Of a stretch of DNA of 64,000 bases, positions 40,638 to 52,799 are shown in pieces. Where the stretch lies: the NCBI RefSeq assembly GCF_000422285.1, contig NZ_AULM01000001.1:1-64000 (forward strand). The letters are read 5' to 3'. Positions within the stretch are counted from its first letter, which is position 1, and each line of letters begins with the position of its first letter. The notes beneath the pieces were generated by a model that was not told the origin of the DNA, did not search any database, and was given only the letters and a program-made list of their open reading frames with translations. Origin of the DNA: Desulfatiglans anilini DSM 4660. GTDB taxonomy: Bacteria > Desulfobacterota > DSM-4660 > Desulfatiglandales > Desulfatiglandaceae. A program made the position numbers and the translations under genes.

Positions 40638-41930
40638 ATGTGGAACCACGTTTACCAAGCCCTGCGACAGGAAATCGATCCAGATGAATTTCATACCTGG
40701 CTTGGTCAAGTAACCTTGAGAAGCCTCAAGAAAGATCGTCTGATTCTCTCAGCGCCGAACAAATTTGTGGCAAGCTGGATAGCAGACCATTATATTCGAC
40801 AAATCCAGGATACATTCAAGAGGATTTTCGATCTCACCCCCAAGATTGAGATCGAACAACGATCCTGCCCTGCTTTGGAAAAGCCCTCTCCCGCCGCTCT
40901 ATTCGAACTCCCTCAGGGCCGCAGGGTCGCGGCTGCCGACCAGATGTACACCTTCGAAACATTCATCGAAGCCGAAGAAAACCGATTTGCACGCACCCTT
41001 TCCATCCAGATCTGCGAAGACCCGGGGAAGGATTACAACCCCCTTTATATATTTTCCGCTCTGAGCGCAGGAAAATCCCATCTTCTTCGTGCCATCGCCC
41101 ACAGACTGCTTACGAAGGCGCCTAAAACCCGGTGTCCGTACCTGACCGCAGACGCATTCACTGATTCCATGGTGCATGCTTCCAGAAATCACCGCCTCCC
41201 TGAGTGGAGGGCGCAACACGAAGCATTTGATGCGCTTTTACTCGACGACATTCACTGTTTCGAAGGAAGGGAAGCCTCTCAAAAGGAATTCTTGCGACTC
41301 TTCGACGACTACCAGCAAACGAACCGTCAAATCGTTCTAGCCGCGAACCAGCCCCCCAACCATCTGACCAAGATCATCCCGGAGCTCCGATCCCGGTTAC
41401 AGTGGGGTTTATTTGCCGAGATTCTTTCCCCGAGCCAAACCTTGAAAATGAACATTTTGAAAGCGAGCCCCCACCTGGGCCTATTCGAAATTCCCGAGGA
41501 CGTGCTATTTTTTCTCGCCGGAGATACGCAAGATCTCAAGACATTAGTCGAGCGCTCCATTGCTCTTGCAACTCATCTTTCTCTTCAAAAGGGCCCCGTA
41601 GACCTGGCTACCATACGCACCGTCATCAAGCGACCCCACGAAAAATCGATTTCCGTCGCCCATATCCAGGAAATCACCTCTGGTCACTTCAGGATACCGG
41701 TCTCCGAACTCGTTTCCGCCAGCAAGACCAGGCGCACGGTCTATCCAAGACAAATAGCCATGTTTCTTGCGAGAAAATGGACCAGCCTCTCTTTCAAAGA
41801 CATTGGCAAAGCATTTGGAAATAAAGATCATTCGACCGTTGTCTATGCTGTACAACGAATTGAAAAACTGAAATTGTCCGAAACCGCTGTGCTCGATGAT
41901 ATCCGAAAAATCGAAACCTCGCTGGTCTAA
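40638..41930 (+). CDS. dnaA: DnaA-like replication initiator 1 (degenerate nucleotide site)
   Basis: 430 residues with all DnaA domains. Domain I is WNHVYQALRQEIDPDEFHTW...PNKFVASWI. Domain IV is clear: YPRQIAMFLARKW and FGNKDHSTVVYAVQRIE. The AAA+ domain keeps Walker B (LLLDDIH, D203-D204) and the Arg-finger region (LRSRLQWGL). Walker A is altered to SALSAGKS (140-147), having lost the glycines of the usual GGVGLGKT, and the sensor II Arg of NVRELEG is Gln298. The ATG at 40638 is chosen by alignment of domain I; a TTG at 40566 is possible. dnaN follows after the AT-rich gap, the classical origin order. ATP use may be reduced. Confidence 0.85.
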   Translation: MWNHVYQALRQEIDPDEFHTWLGQVTLRSLKKDRLILSAPNKFVASWIADHYIRQIQDTFKRIFDLTPKIEIEQRSCPALEKPSPAALFELPQGRRVAAADQMYTFETFIEAEENRFARTLSIQICEDPGKDYNPLYIFSALSAGKSHLLRAIAHRLLTKAPKTRCPYLTADAFTDSMVHASRNHRLPEWRAQHEAFDALLLDDIHCFEGREASQKEFLRLFDDYQQTNRQIVLAANQPPNHLTKIIPELRSRLQWGLFAEILSPSQTLKMNILKASPHLGLFEIPEDVLFFLAGDTQDLKTLVERSIALATHLSLQKGPVDLATIRTVIKRPHEKSISVAHIQEITSGHFRIPVSELVSASKTRRTVYPRQIAMFLARKWTSLSFKDIGKAFGNKDHSTVVYAVQRIEKLKLSETAVLDDIRKIETSLV

Positions 41931-42409
41931 GAACCCAGCACGCCGGGCTCTATGGAACACTTGCATATTCAACTACATCCTGGGAAAAAGGGGCATTTTT
42001 GCCAATCTCGATATGAATCTGCACGCTTGTTGATGGGTAATTTACAGCTTTCATCACTACAAGCGCTTTATTATAAATTATTTCCAAAAAAACTCATTTC
42101 AGGGCTGAAACCTTTGCCTGCTAGCTGCTCTTTTCCCGATGATCATCAACAAAGTGGAAATTTTGGAGACATTTTTTCAGTATGGGTGGCAAAACCTTTC
42201 ATAACTGTTTCGCCTTTCTGAAACCGACACCGTTTTTGTCGAGACTGTTCTGAGAATCAAAAAATGTGGTCAATCTATATTTTCTGAAATATCAAACTTT
42301 TATAACATTTTTCAACAATTTAACCTTTTGTATTTATCTTTATAAGTTGTAAATATATAAAACAATAATAATCAGACCACCCACAGAAAAAGCGACCGGA
42401 GGGAAAGGC
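41931..42409. other. Putative replication origin region (AT-rich)
   Basis: The dnaA-dnaN gap holds no gene. Bases 42271-42360 contain only 15 G or C in 90 (about 17%), a good candidate for an unwinding element. Perfect DnaA boxes (TTATNCACA) were not found; TGTGGTCAA at 42265-42273 matches 7 of 9 in reverse. Placement beside dnaA, dnaN and gyrB, and the change of gene direction at 40.5 kb, support an origin here or close by. The gap also contains the degenerate repeat copy 7. Confidence 0.5.
41981..42035 (+). repeat. Dispersed repeat, copy 7 (degenerate arm)
   Basis: GGGAAAAAGGGGCATTTTTG followed by CCAATCTCGATATGAATCTG CACGCTTG aligns with the left arm of the full copy at 45924. No hairpin module is visible. 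Confidence 0.45.
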
Positions 42410-45918
<3,509 letters not shown>

Positions 45919-45923
45919 ATCAT

Positions 45924-46135
45924 ACGGAAATGATCTTTTTGGCCAATCTCGGCTTCAATCTGCGCGTTTGCTTGCGCGGCGACCGCCAGGTCGTCTCCGC
46001 GCAAACGCTTGATTTTCCTTATATTGGCCAAACCGGGACCCGCCGCGAAGCGGAGGGACTGAGCACCCGAAGGGTGTGAAGAAAAATTCTCATTTCTGGA
46101 TCGAAAATTGGATTCTACCGGGAAAGCATTTCCGT
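45924..46135 (+). repeat. Dispersed hairpin repeat, copy 8 (reference full copy)
   Basis: A 212-bp copy with a perfect 9-bp terminal inverted repeat, ACGGAAATG (45924-45932) and CATTTCCGT (46127-46135). The left arm carries a long imperfect palindrome around GGCGACCGCCAGGTCGTCTC. A single hairpin module follows (CCGC-GAA-GCGG and CACCC-GAA-GGGTG), then the right arm. TTTAG flanks both sides (45914-45918, 46135-46139), a possible 5-bp target duplication. It separates gyrB from gyrA. Confidence 0.85.
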
Positions 46136-46154
46136 TTAGCGCGTCCAGCATTCT

Positions 46155-46179
46155 GTTATCTTGAGGATAGGTTATCTTG
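46155..46179 (+). promoter_or_regulatory. GTTATCTTG direct repeat upstream of gyrA
   Basis: GTTATCTTG occurs at 46155-46163 and 46171-46179, 16 bases apart, about 25-50 bases before the gyrA start. It may be an operator or part of a promoter. No regulator is assigned. Confidence 0.3.
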
Positions 46180-46204
46180 TCAAAATTTAGCTATAAGGTA
46201 AGAT

Positions 46205-48625
46205 ATGGATCTTGATGTTAATATCGGTGCTGTAAATATCGAAGAGGAGATGAAGCGCTCATATCTTGAATATTCAATGAGCGTTATTGTTGGCAGGGCC
46301 TTGCCGGATATTCGAGATGGTTTGAAGCCTGTTCATCGTCGTGTTCTTTACAGCATGCACGAATTAAGAAATTATTTCAATAGAGCGTTCAAAAAATCCG
46401 CTCGTGTAGTAGGAGATGTAATCGGTAAATACCATCCCCACGGTGATGCTGCTGTTTATGATACGATCGTTCGCATGGCGCAGACATTTTCAATGCGCTA
46501 TGTATTGGTCGACGGGCAGGGTAATTTTGGTTCGGTAGATGGTGATCCGGCTGCCGCGATGCGTTATACCGAAGTGAGAATGACGCAGCTCGCCCAAGAA
46601 TTTCTTTCCGACATTGATAAGGAAACGGTTGATTTCACCGAAAACTATGATGGCTCGTTGCTGGAGCCTGTTGTTTTGCCGACGACGGTGCCCAATCTCT
46701 TAGTGAACGGCTCTTCGGGTATTGCCGTGGGGATGGCGACCAATATCCCTCCCCACAATCTCTCCGAGGTGTGTGAAGCCCTGGTAAAGCTGATCGATCA
46801 TCCGGAAATGGAGGTGAGGGATCTCATGCGATGGCTCCCTGGACCTGATTTTCCGACCGGGGCATTCATTCTTGGCCGAGCCGGTATCCTGGAAGCCTAT
46901 GGCACAGGACGCGGGATCATTCGAATTCGGGCGCGGGCCTTTATCGAAAAGGCAGGAAACGGCCGAGAGAAGATCGTCATCTCTGAGATCCCGTATCAGG
47001 TCAATAAAGGGAAGCTGCTCGAGAAGATGGCTGAACTTGTGAAAGAGCGAAAAATAGAGGGCATCTCCGAGATCCGTGACGAATCGGACCGGGAAGGCAT
47101 GCGGGTGGTCATAGAGGTGAAAAGGGACGGCAACCCCATGGTCGTACTCAACCGGCTCTATAAGTTTACCCAGATGGAAGTGTCGCTCGGAATCATTATG
47201 CTGGCCATTGTCAACGGCCAGCCTGAAGTCCTCACTTTGAAGAAAGTGCTCGAATATTTTATCGCGTTTCGCAGAGAGATTATTATTCGACGAACGATTT
47301 TCGATCTCCGCAAAGCCGAGGAGCGGGCGCACATCCTGGAAGGCCTCAGGAAAGCACTGGATTTTTTGGATCAGGTGATCGAAATGATTCGATCTGCGTC
47401 GGATCCGAAGGAAGCGAAGGAACGTTTGATAGGTGAATTGGAACTTTCGGAAAGACAGGCACAGGCCATTCTGGATATGCGGCTCCAACGGTTGACGGGT
47501 CTCGAGCGTGAAAAAATCAACAATGAATACGAAGAGCTTATCAAGAACATCGAGCGATTCAGGGCGATATTGGGCAATGAGCAACTGGTGCGAGAGATCA
47601 TCAAGGAAGAGCTGGAAGGGATTCGGGCCAGGCATGGTGACAGGCGCAGGACGGAGATCCTCGAAGACGTCGAGGATCTGGATATTGAAGATTTGATCGC
47701 TGATGAAGAGATGGTGGTCACGATCAGCCATACGGGGTATGTAAAGAGAAGCCCTGCCAGCTTGTACCGGGCGCAGAAACGTGGTGGAAAAGGAATGACG
47801 GGCGTCAAGACAAAGGCTGAAGATTTCGTCGAACTGCTTTTTGTCGCCTCCTCGCACGACTATCTTCTGTTTTTCACGAATAAGGCGCGGGTGTACTGGC
47901 GCAAGGTGCACGAGATTCCGGAGGCAGGCCGGGCATCTCAGGGGAAGGCGATTGTCAATCTGCTGGATCTGCAGAAAGATGAAAAAGTGGCCACGATTCT
48001 GCCCGTCAGGGATTTTGAGCAGGGAAAATATGTGGTAATGGCGACGTGCCAGGGGTTTGTCAAGAAAACCGATTTGACGGCCTACAGCCGGCCACGGACG
48101 GGCGGTATTGTTGGATTGAAGATCAGGGAGGAGGACGAACTGATCGGTGTGCGTTTGACGAATGGAAATCAGGACATCTTTTTGACCACGCAGTTCGGGA
48201 AATCGATCCGTTTCTCGGAGGAAGAACTGCGGCCGATGGGCCGGGTTGCCGCCGGGGTTACGGGGATCCGTATGGACCCCGAAGATCGAGTGGTCGGGAT
48301 GGATGCTCTGGACGAAGGCGCAACGATCTTGACGGTCACAGAAAATGGGTACGGGAAGAGAACCAAAACAGAGGAATACCGTCGTCAGAGCAGGGGCGGC
48401 AAAGGTATTCTGACCATTAAGACTACAGAAAGAAATGGTTTGGTGGTTTTTGCGTATCAGGTGAGTAATCAGGATCAGTTGATGCTTATGACAGGGCAGG
48501 GAAAGATCATTCGACTCCGTGTTGCCGATATTTCGACTATCGGTAGGAATACCCAGGGTGTCAAGCTCATTGATTTGGCTGAGGATGAAAAGGTTGCAGG
48601 GGTTGCCAAGGTAATGGAGGATTGA
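46205..48625 (+). CDS. gyrA: DNA gyrase subunit A
   Basis: An 806-residue breakage-reunion subunit. The winged-helix region reads [17 protein letters not shown], the catalytic Tyr is in [10 protein letters not shown], and the C-terminal beta-pinwheel contains the GyrA box QKRGGKG, which marks gyrase rather than topoisomerase IV. The position equal to E. coli Ser83 is Ala82, while the Asp87 equivalent (D86) is kept. The ribosome site is weak (AAGG). A strong terminator follows the stop. Confidence 0.97.
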   Translation: MDLDVNIGAVNIEEEMKRSYLEYSMSVIVGRALPDIRDGLKPVHRRVLYSMHELRNYFNRAFKKSARVVGDVIGKYHPHGDAAVYDTIVRMAQTFSMRYVLVDGQGNFGSVDGDPAAAMRYTEVRMTQLAQEFLSDIDKETVDFTENYDGSLLEPVVLPTTVPNLLVNGSSGIAVGMATNIPPHNLSEVCEALVKLIDHPEMEVRDLMRWLPGPDFPTGAFILGRAGILEAYGTGRGIIRIRARAFIEKAGNGREKIVISEIPYQVNKGKLLEKMAELVKERKIEGISEIRDESDREGMRVVIEVKRDGNPMVVLNRLYKFTQMEVSLGIIMLAIVNGQPEVLTLKKVLEYFIAFRREIIIRRTIFDLRKAEERAHILEGLRKALDFLDQVIEMIRSASDPKEAKERLIGELELSERQAQAILDMRLQRLTGLEREKINNEYEELIKNIERFRAILGNEQLVREIIKEELEGIRARHGDRRRTEILEDVEDLDIEDLIADEEMVVTISHTGYVKRSPASLYRAQKRGGKGMTGVKTKAEDFVELLFVASSHDYLLFFTNKARVYWRKVHEIPEAGRASQGKAIVNLLDLQKDEKVATILPVRDFEQGKYVVMATCQGFVKKTDLTAYSRPRTGGIVGLKIREEDELIGVRLTNGNQDIFLTTQFGKSIRFSEEELRPMGRVAAGVTGIRMDPEDRVVGMDALDEGATILTVTENGYGKRTKTEEYRRQSRGGKGILTIKTTERNGLVVFAYQVSNQDQLMLMTGQGKIIRLRVADISTIGRNTQGVKLIDLAEDEKVAGVAKVMED

Positions 48626-48627
48626 TT

Positions 48628-48653
48628 AAAACACGCAAGCTTGCGCTGTTTTT
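48628..48653 (+). terminator. Rho-independent terminator after gyrA
   Basis: AAAACA-CGCA-AGCT-TGCG-C-TGTTTTT begins three bases past the gyrA stop. The stem CGCA/TGCG is extended by AAAACA/TGTTTT with one bulged C and ends in a T-run. Confidence 0.8.
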
Positions 48654-48683
48654 CAAGATACATTGTATTTTTAGGATTTAGCT

Positions 48684-48927
48684 GGTTTCCATCCAGAAAT
48701 GAGGATTTTTTTCACACCCTTCGGGTGCTCGGTCCCACCGCTTTGCGACGGGTCGCGGCTTCTTGACGCGCTGCGTCTGCTTAGCCCCATCGCTGCGGGG
48801 CGGGTCCCAGTTTGGCCAATATCAAGAAAATCAAGCGATTGCGCGGAGGCGACCTGGTGGTCGCCGGACCAGCAAACGTGCAGATTGACGACGAGATTGG
48901 GCCAAAAGACCACTTCGGGATGGAAAA
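48684..48927 (-). repeat. Dispersed hairpin repeat, copy 9 (full, inverted)
   Basis: Reverse-orientation copy of about 244 bp. Its ends TTTCCATCCAGAAATG (48686-48701) and CACTTCGGGATGGAAA (48911-48926) pair at 14 of 16 positions. It carries one intact and one decayed hairpin module and the full AT-richer arm. TAGCT occurs on both sides (48679-48683, 48928-48932), a possible 5-bp target duplication. With copy 8 it brackets gyrA in opposite orientation. Confidence 0.85.
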
Positions 48928-48991
48928 TAGCTAGATGGATTATCTATCGGCTTTTTTATGCTGCTTGGAATTAAGGGAGGGGCTTGCCGGG

Positions 48992-50008
48992 ATGTCTGAT
49001 ATTTCCAAGGTTGCTGTTATTGGTGCTGGAAGCTGGGGAACGGCGCTCGCGAACTTGTTGGCTGAAAAGGGATGTGATGTAAAGTTATGGGTGAGGGAAG
49101 AAGAGGTCTGTGAGCAGATCCGTGTCAATCGTGTCAATCGTGTCTTTTTGCCTGATATCACGCTCTCGGACCGGCTCGAGCCGGTCCGTTCCCTGGCGGA
49201 AGCGGTGAGAGACAGGAAGGTTGTGCTGCTCGTGGTTCCTTCGCATGTTTTTCGGGAAGTCCTCCACCGACTGAAGGAGTATCTCGCCTCTGATGTGATA
49301 TTGATCGCCGCCACGAAAGGAATCGAGAACGAGACCCTGATGCTGATGTCCGAAGTTGCCGAAGAGGTCTTGGGAGAAGAATGGCGGGATCGATTCGCTT
49401 GTCTGGCAGGACCGAGTTTTGCCAAAGAGGTGGCACGCCACTTGCCGACAGCGGTTACCATCGGGGCCCGTCAACTGGATTGCGCACAAAAACTGCAGCC
49501 TCTCTTCAATACGGAGTGGTTGCGCGTCTATGGCACCGCCGACCTGATCGGCGTACAGCTGGGAGGGGCCCTCAAGAACGTGATTGCAATAGCGGCCGGT
49601 GCGGCCGACGGATTGCATTTCGGTCACAATGCCAGAGCGGCGCTGATCACCCGGGGGCTGGCTGAGATGACAAGGCTCGGTGTCAGGCTGGGCGCAAATC
49701 CCCATACGTTTGCGGGTCTTGCCGGGATTGGTGATCTGGTGTTGACATGCACCGGTGATTTGAGCAGAAACCGGACAGTCGGGCTGGAAATAGGGCGCGG
49801 CCGGAAGATCGGAGAAATCACTGCAGGGATGCAGATGGTGGCGGAGGGAGTCAAGACCGCGCGTTCCGCTTATACACTTGCAGAAAAAATGAATGTGGAG
49901 ATGCCGATTACGGCCCAGGTCTACGAGATCCTTTATGAGGACAAGGATCCGCACTCGGCTGTACGCGAGTTGATGAGTCGGCAGCTCAAGGTGGAGCTCG
50001 AGCACTGA
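48992..50008 (+). CDS. gpsA: Glycerol-3-phosphate dehydrogenase (NAD(P)+)
   Basis: A 338-residue GpsA that reduces dihydroxyacetone phosphate for phospholipid synthesis. The Rossmann motif VIGAGSWGTALANLLAEKG is at the N-terminus, and the catalytic-domain segments LAGPSFAKEV, GALKNVIAIAAG and AGIGDLVLTCTG are typical. The ATG at 48992 has a GGGAGG site about 11 bases away; an earlier in-frame ATG at 48935 adds an unlikely leader. birA starts 2 bases after its stop. plsY, the next step in the pathway, lies at 58 kb. Confidence 0.96.
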   Translation: MSDISKVAVIGAGSWGTALANLLAEKGCDVKLWVREEEVCEQIRVNRVNRVFLPDITLSDRLEPVRSLAEAVRDRKVVLLVVPSHVFREVLHRLKEYLASDVILIAATKGIENETLMLMSEVAEEVLGEEWRDRFACLAGPSFAKEVARHLPTAVTIGARQLDCAQKLQPLFNTEWLRVYGTADLIGVQLGGALKNVIAIAAGAADGLHFGHNARAALITRGLAEMTRLGVRLGANPHTFAGLAGIGDLVLTCTGDLSRNRTVGLEIGRGRKIGEITAGMQMVAEGVKTARSAYTLAEKMNVEMPITAQVYEILYEDKDPHSAVRELMSRQLKVELEH

Positions 50009-50010
50009 AG

Positions 50011-50823
50011 GTGGAGGGAAACGAGATCGAATCTGGAAGTCTCCTGAATGTTGGAGCGGTCCTCGAAAAGCTTCGCGGCTCGAGCCTGTACAAACAGTTT
50101 CATTGGCTTGGGACCGTGCCGTCGACACAGGCGCTGGCCAAGCAAATGGGAGAGGAGAATGCTCCGCATGGGACCTTGGTCTGGGCGGAATATCAGACTG
50201 GGGGGCGCGGCCGGAGGGGTCGGATTTGGGAGGCGGCGAAGGGTGAGAACCTCATTTTTTCGCTTCTTCTCAGAAGCTCTTTTCCGGCAGATGATCTTTT
50301 TTGGGTCACTGCCTGCTTGGGGTTGGCGGTCTGCCAAGGCCTCGAGGCGGTGGCGAGTTTGGCGGGGATGATCAAATGGCCCAACGATATCTTCCTCGAG
50401 GGCAACAAGGTCGGAGGGATTCTCACCGAGGCGCGCTTTGACGGAAGTCTAACGCGCTATATCGTTTCTGGGCTCGGCCTCAATGTAAACTGGAATCCGC
50501 AGAAGGCCAAGGAAATGCCCTACCCGGTGACCAGCGTCAGCCGAGAAGCGCGCGCATCTATAAAGCGTGAAGATCTGCTTGGAGAGATTCTGCAGGGATT
50601 CGAACGAGAATTTTCGTTTCTCGAATGCGGGAAACGGCGTCATATCGAAGAAGCTTGGCTGAGCCGTTTCATCCTTTTCGGTAAACGCGTGATTGTAATA
50701 CGGGATGACGGTGAATTCGAAGGCATTGTTACAGGCCTGAGAAAAGACGGGGCTCTTTTGATTCAACGGTCAAACGGCATAGAAGAGCCTGTTTTTGCGG
50801 GAGATGTATCCTTGCGAATGTAA
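50011..50823 (+). CDS. birA: Biotin-protein ligase (without HTH domain)
   Basis: A 270-residue biotin-[acetyl-CoA-carboxylase] ligase. The ATP/biotin signature TGGRGRRGRIWEA and SLLLR, then IKWPNDIFLEGNKVGGIL, are clear, followed by the small C-terminal SH3-like domain. The N-terminal DNA-binding HTH of E. coli BirA is absent, so it should not act as a repressor. The start is GTG two bases after gpsA; its ribosome site is poor, so a slightly different start is possible. It attaches biotin supplied by BioB or uptake to carboxylases. Confidence 0.92.
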   Translation: MEGNEIESGSLLNVGAVLEKLRGSSLYKQFHWLGTVPSTQALAKQMGEENAPHGTLVWAEYQTGGRGRRGRIWEAAKGENLIFSLLLRSSFPADDLFWVTACLGLAVCQGLEAVASLAGMIKWPNDIFLEGNKVGGILTEARFDGSLTRYIVSGLGLNVNWNPQKAKEMPYPVTSVSREARASIKREDLLGEILQGFEREFSFLECGKRRHIEEAWLSRFILFGKRVIVIRDDGEFEGIVTGLRKDGALLIQRSNGIEEPVFAGDVSLRM

Positions 50824-50979
50824 ATGGAGCTTCGACCGCCAAAAAGCTTATTCGCGCATCCTGGCGTAAATCTCGAGTTCTACTAAAGCGGCGACCTGCC
50901 GGGCACCTCCGCAAAAACATTAAATTTCGAGGATATCACCATTTTTTAAACATTTTTATTGCATATCGAGGGGAGGAGC

Positions 50980-51162
50980 ATGTCTACAATTCAATTGAAG
51001 GGGGAAGATGTAAGGCAAGCAGTAAAATGGATTTCGGAAATTCTCAAGACCGAACCTGGGAGATCTCCGGCCAGGTTGATCGAGGAGGCGTCCATGAGAT
51101 TTAATTTATCTCCTAAAGATGAACAGTCTTTAAGAAAGTTTTACGAAGAAGAATTCATTTAA
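50980..51162 (+). CDS. Small protein of unknown function
   Basis: A 60-residue predicted helical protein with no family that I recognise. A strong GGGGAGGAG site places the start at 50980, and codon use looks coding. The sequence is mostly charged helix with one WISEILK segment and no cysteines or signal peptide. It sits between birA and the minus-strand membrane gene/dnaA pair. Length and composition would suit a small regulator, but this is a guess. Confidence 0.65.
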   Translation: MSTIQLKGEDVRQAVKWISEILKTEPGRSPARLIEEASMRFNLSPKDEQSLRKFYEEEFI

Positions 51163-51168
51163 CGGTGA

Positions 51169-51450
51169 TCAATTCTGCTCGGAAGAAAACGGATCGGAAG
51201 AAAAAGGGGAAGCGGCCCCTGATCTACGAAACTTATCGATGAAACGGAAGACAAGGGCGGAGAACAGTGCTGTAAAAAAGAATACACCCACTATTCCGGC
51301 AACCATTGGCAGCCAGAATCCCGATCGATCCATTTGTACGATGCCAAACCAAATGGAGATCACAGAAAGGGCAAGTAGATACAGCAAAGCAAAAGACAAT
51401 GCCCCCGCGAGAAGTACCAAGGAATATTTAGCAAGGACTGAACGATTCAC
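51169..51450 (-). CDS. Small two-segment membrane protein
   Basis: A 93-residue protein with two strong hydrophobic segments (about 10-36 and 46-70) and a polar Ser-rich C-terminus (SPFSSDPFSSEQ). It begins with GTG overlapping the stop of the upstream dnaA-like gene (GTGA), so translation is likely coupled. It resembles AtpI/AtpZ-like small membrane proteins in size and layout, but without a clear motif. No function is assigned. Confidence 0.7.
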   Translation of the reverse strand: MNRSVLAKYSLVLLAGALSFALLYLLALSVISIWFGIVQMDRSGFWLPMVAGIVGVFFFTALFSALVFRFIDKFRRSGAASPFSSDPFSSEQN

Positions 51451-52799
51451 GATTTAGTAAGCTCTTCGAGTCTTTCGCTGATAAAGGCAATCTGCTTTCG
51501 AACGGTGTTATCGGTCTTCATTTTTTTCTCTACCAGCTCGGAAGCGTAAAGGACTGTGGAGTGGCTGCGGTTGATCCGTTTTGCAATACATTCAAGCGTT
51601 TCATCAGTAAATTTCCTACAGAGATACGCATAAACATTTCGTGGAAATGCAAAAACCTTTTTGCGCGATTTAGACTGTAACATTTCAGAGTCTATTTTGT
51701 AGTAGTGACATACCATCTTTTCTATATCTTTAGAGGACAATGATCGGTTTATTGTAACCAGTGATGAGAGAATTTCGCGAACAAGTTGCTGGTCAATCTT
51801 GACATTCAGCAGTTCTGATTTTGCTCTAATACACTTAAGGGCACTCTCCATCTGCCGTATGTCCCTTTTCAGCGCATCTGCCAGCATATTTATAATTTCT
51901 TTGTCGAGTTTGAGCCGATGTTGGTCAGCTTTCCTGGTGAGAATCCTTGTGCGCGTTTCGAAATCGGGTCGGCCGATAGTCGTGACGAGGCCTGAGGTGA
52001 GGCGCGAGGACAGCTCTTTCGACATGCTGGGGATATCTTTTGGGGGCATAGCACTGGTGAAGATGATTTTCTTTTTGTCGTTGGCAAGAGCATCCAAAGT
52101 GTGTCCCAATTCCGCCTGAGTTTTCTCCTTTCCACCAAGAAAATGAATCTCTTCAAGTAATAAAACATCGCAGCTTCGCCGGTATTTCTGTTTGAATTGA
52201 TCTATCTGATTATTTTTCAACGCGACAACCATCTCGTTCGTGAAGTCTTCGGCAGTGACATAATTGACGCGCAAACCGGGATTCCCACGGAGCAGTTGAC
52301 ATCCGACCGCCTTCGCTAGATGCGTTTTACCCAGGCCGGTATTAGCCAGCATCAGAAGGGAGTGGTAATCCCAGCGCTCGTTCAAGGCCATGGCTTTTGA
52401 AGCGGAGTAGGCAAACTCGTTACAGGGACCCACTACGAAAGAATCGAAGGTAAAATCACCCAGACGACTAAGTGGCTTTGGACCAGTGGGGACCCCTATA
52501 GCGGGCAATGGGAGTTGCAGGGGTTCGTCTTCAGTTCTCGCGGGAGTTGAGCAAGTTCCGGCTGGTTGCACGCGAAGCTGGATCTCAGGTATTGCACCCC
52601 CGATTTCATGAAATTTCTTCTGTATGAGCGGAAGATAATTTTCGCTCACCCATTTTCGGGAAAACTTGTTCGGACAACCAAGGACCAGTTGCGTAGCATG
52701 ATGGTTCAGACAAGTAAGCGGATTGATCCAGAGGGTAAAATGGTTATTCGGAAGTTCAGATTTGAGCAAATTCTTGACCTCCTCCCAAGTGGACTTCAT
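51447..52799 (-). CDS. dnaA: DnaA-like replication initiator 2
   Basis: 450 residues with DnaA domain I (MKSTWEEVKNLLKSELP, PNKFSRKWV), a linker, an AAA+ domain and domain IV (FPRNVYAYLCRKF, RINRSHSTVLYASE). Walker A is ANTGLGKT (152-159), nearly canonical. Walker B is LLLEEIHF with E216-E217 instead of Asp-Asp. The Arg finger (R266) and sensor II Arg (R315) are kept. A GGGAG site sets the start. It is only distantly similar to the first DnaA at 40.6 kb and faces the opposite way, about 10 kb off. Which one initiates chromosome replication cannot be told from sequence. Confidence 0.88.
   Translation of the reverse strand: MKSTWEEVKNLLKSELPNNHFTLWINPLTCLNHHATQLVLGCPNKFSRKWVSENYLPLIQKKFHEIGGAIPEIQLRVQPAGTCSTPARTEDEPLQLPLPAIGVPTGPKPLSRLGDFTFDSFVVGPCNEFAYSASKAMALNERWDYHSLLMLANTGLGKTHLAKAVGCQLLRGNPGLRVNYVTAEDFTNEMVVALKNNQIDQFKQKYRRSCDVLLLEEIHFLGGKEKTQAELGHTLDALANDKKKIIFTSAMPPKDIPSMSKELSSRLTSGLVTTIGRPDFETRTRILTRKADQHRLKLDKEIINMLADALKRDIRQMESALKCIRAKSELLNVKIDQQLVREILSSLVTINRSLSSKDIEKMVCHYYKIDSEMLQSKSRKKVFAFPRNVYAYLCRKFTDETLECIAKRINRSHSTVLYASELVEKKMKTDNTVRKQIAFISERLEELTKS

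Noticed and set aside
42265-42273. TGTGGTCAA as a DnaA box
   Set aside because: Only 7 of 9 matches to TGTGGATAA and alone; not enough to call a box.
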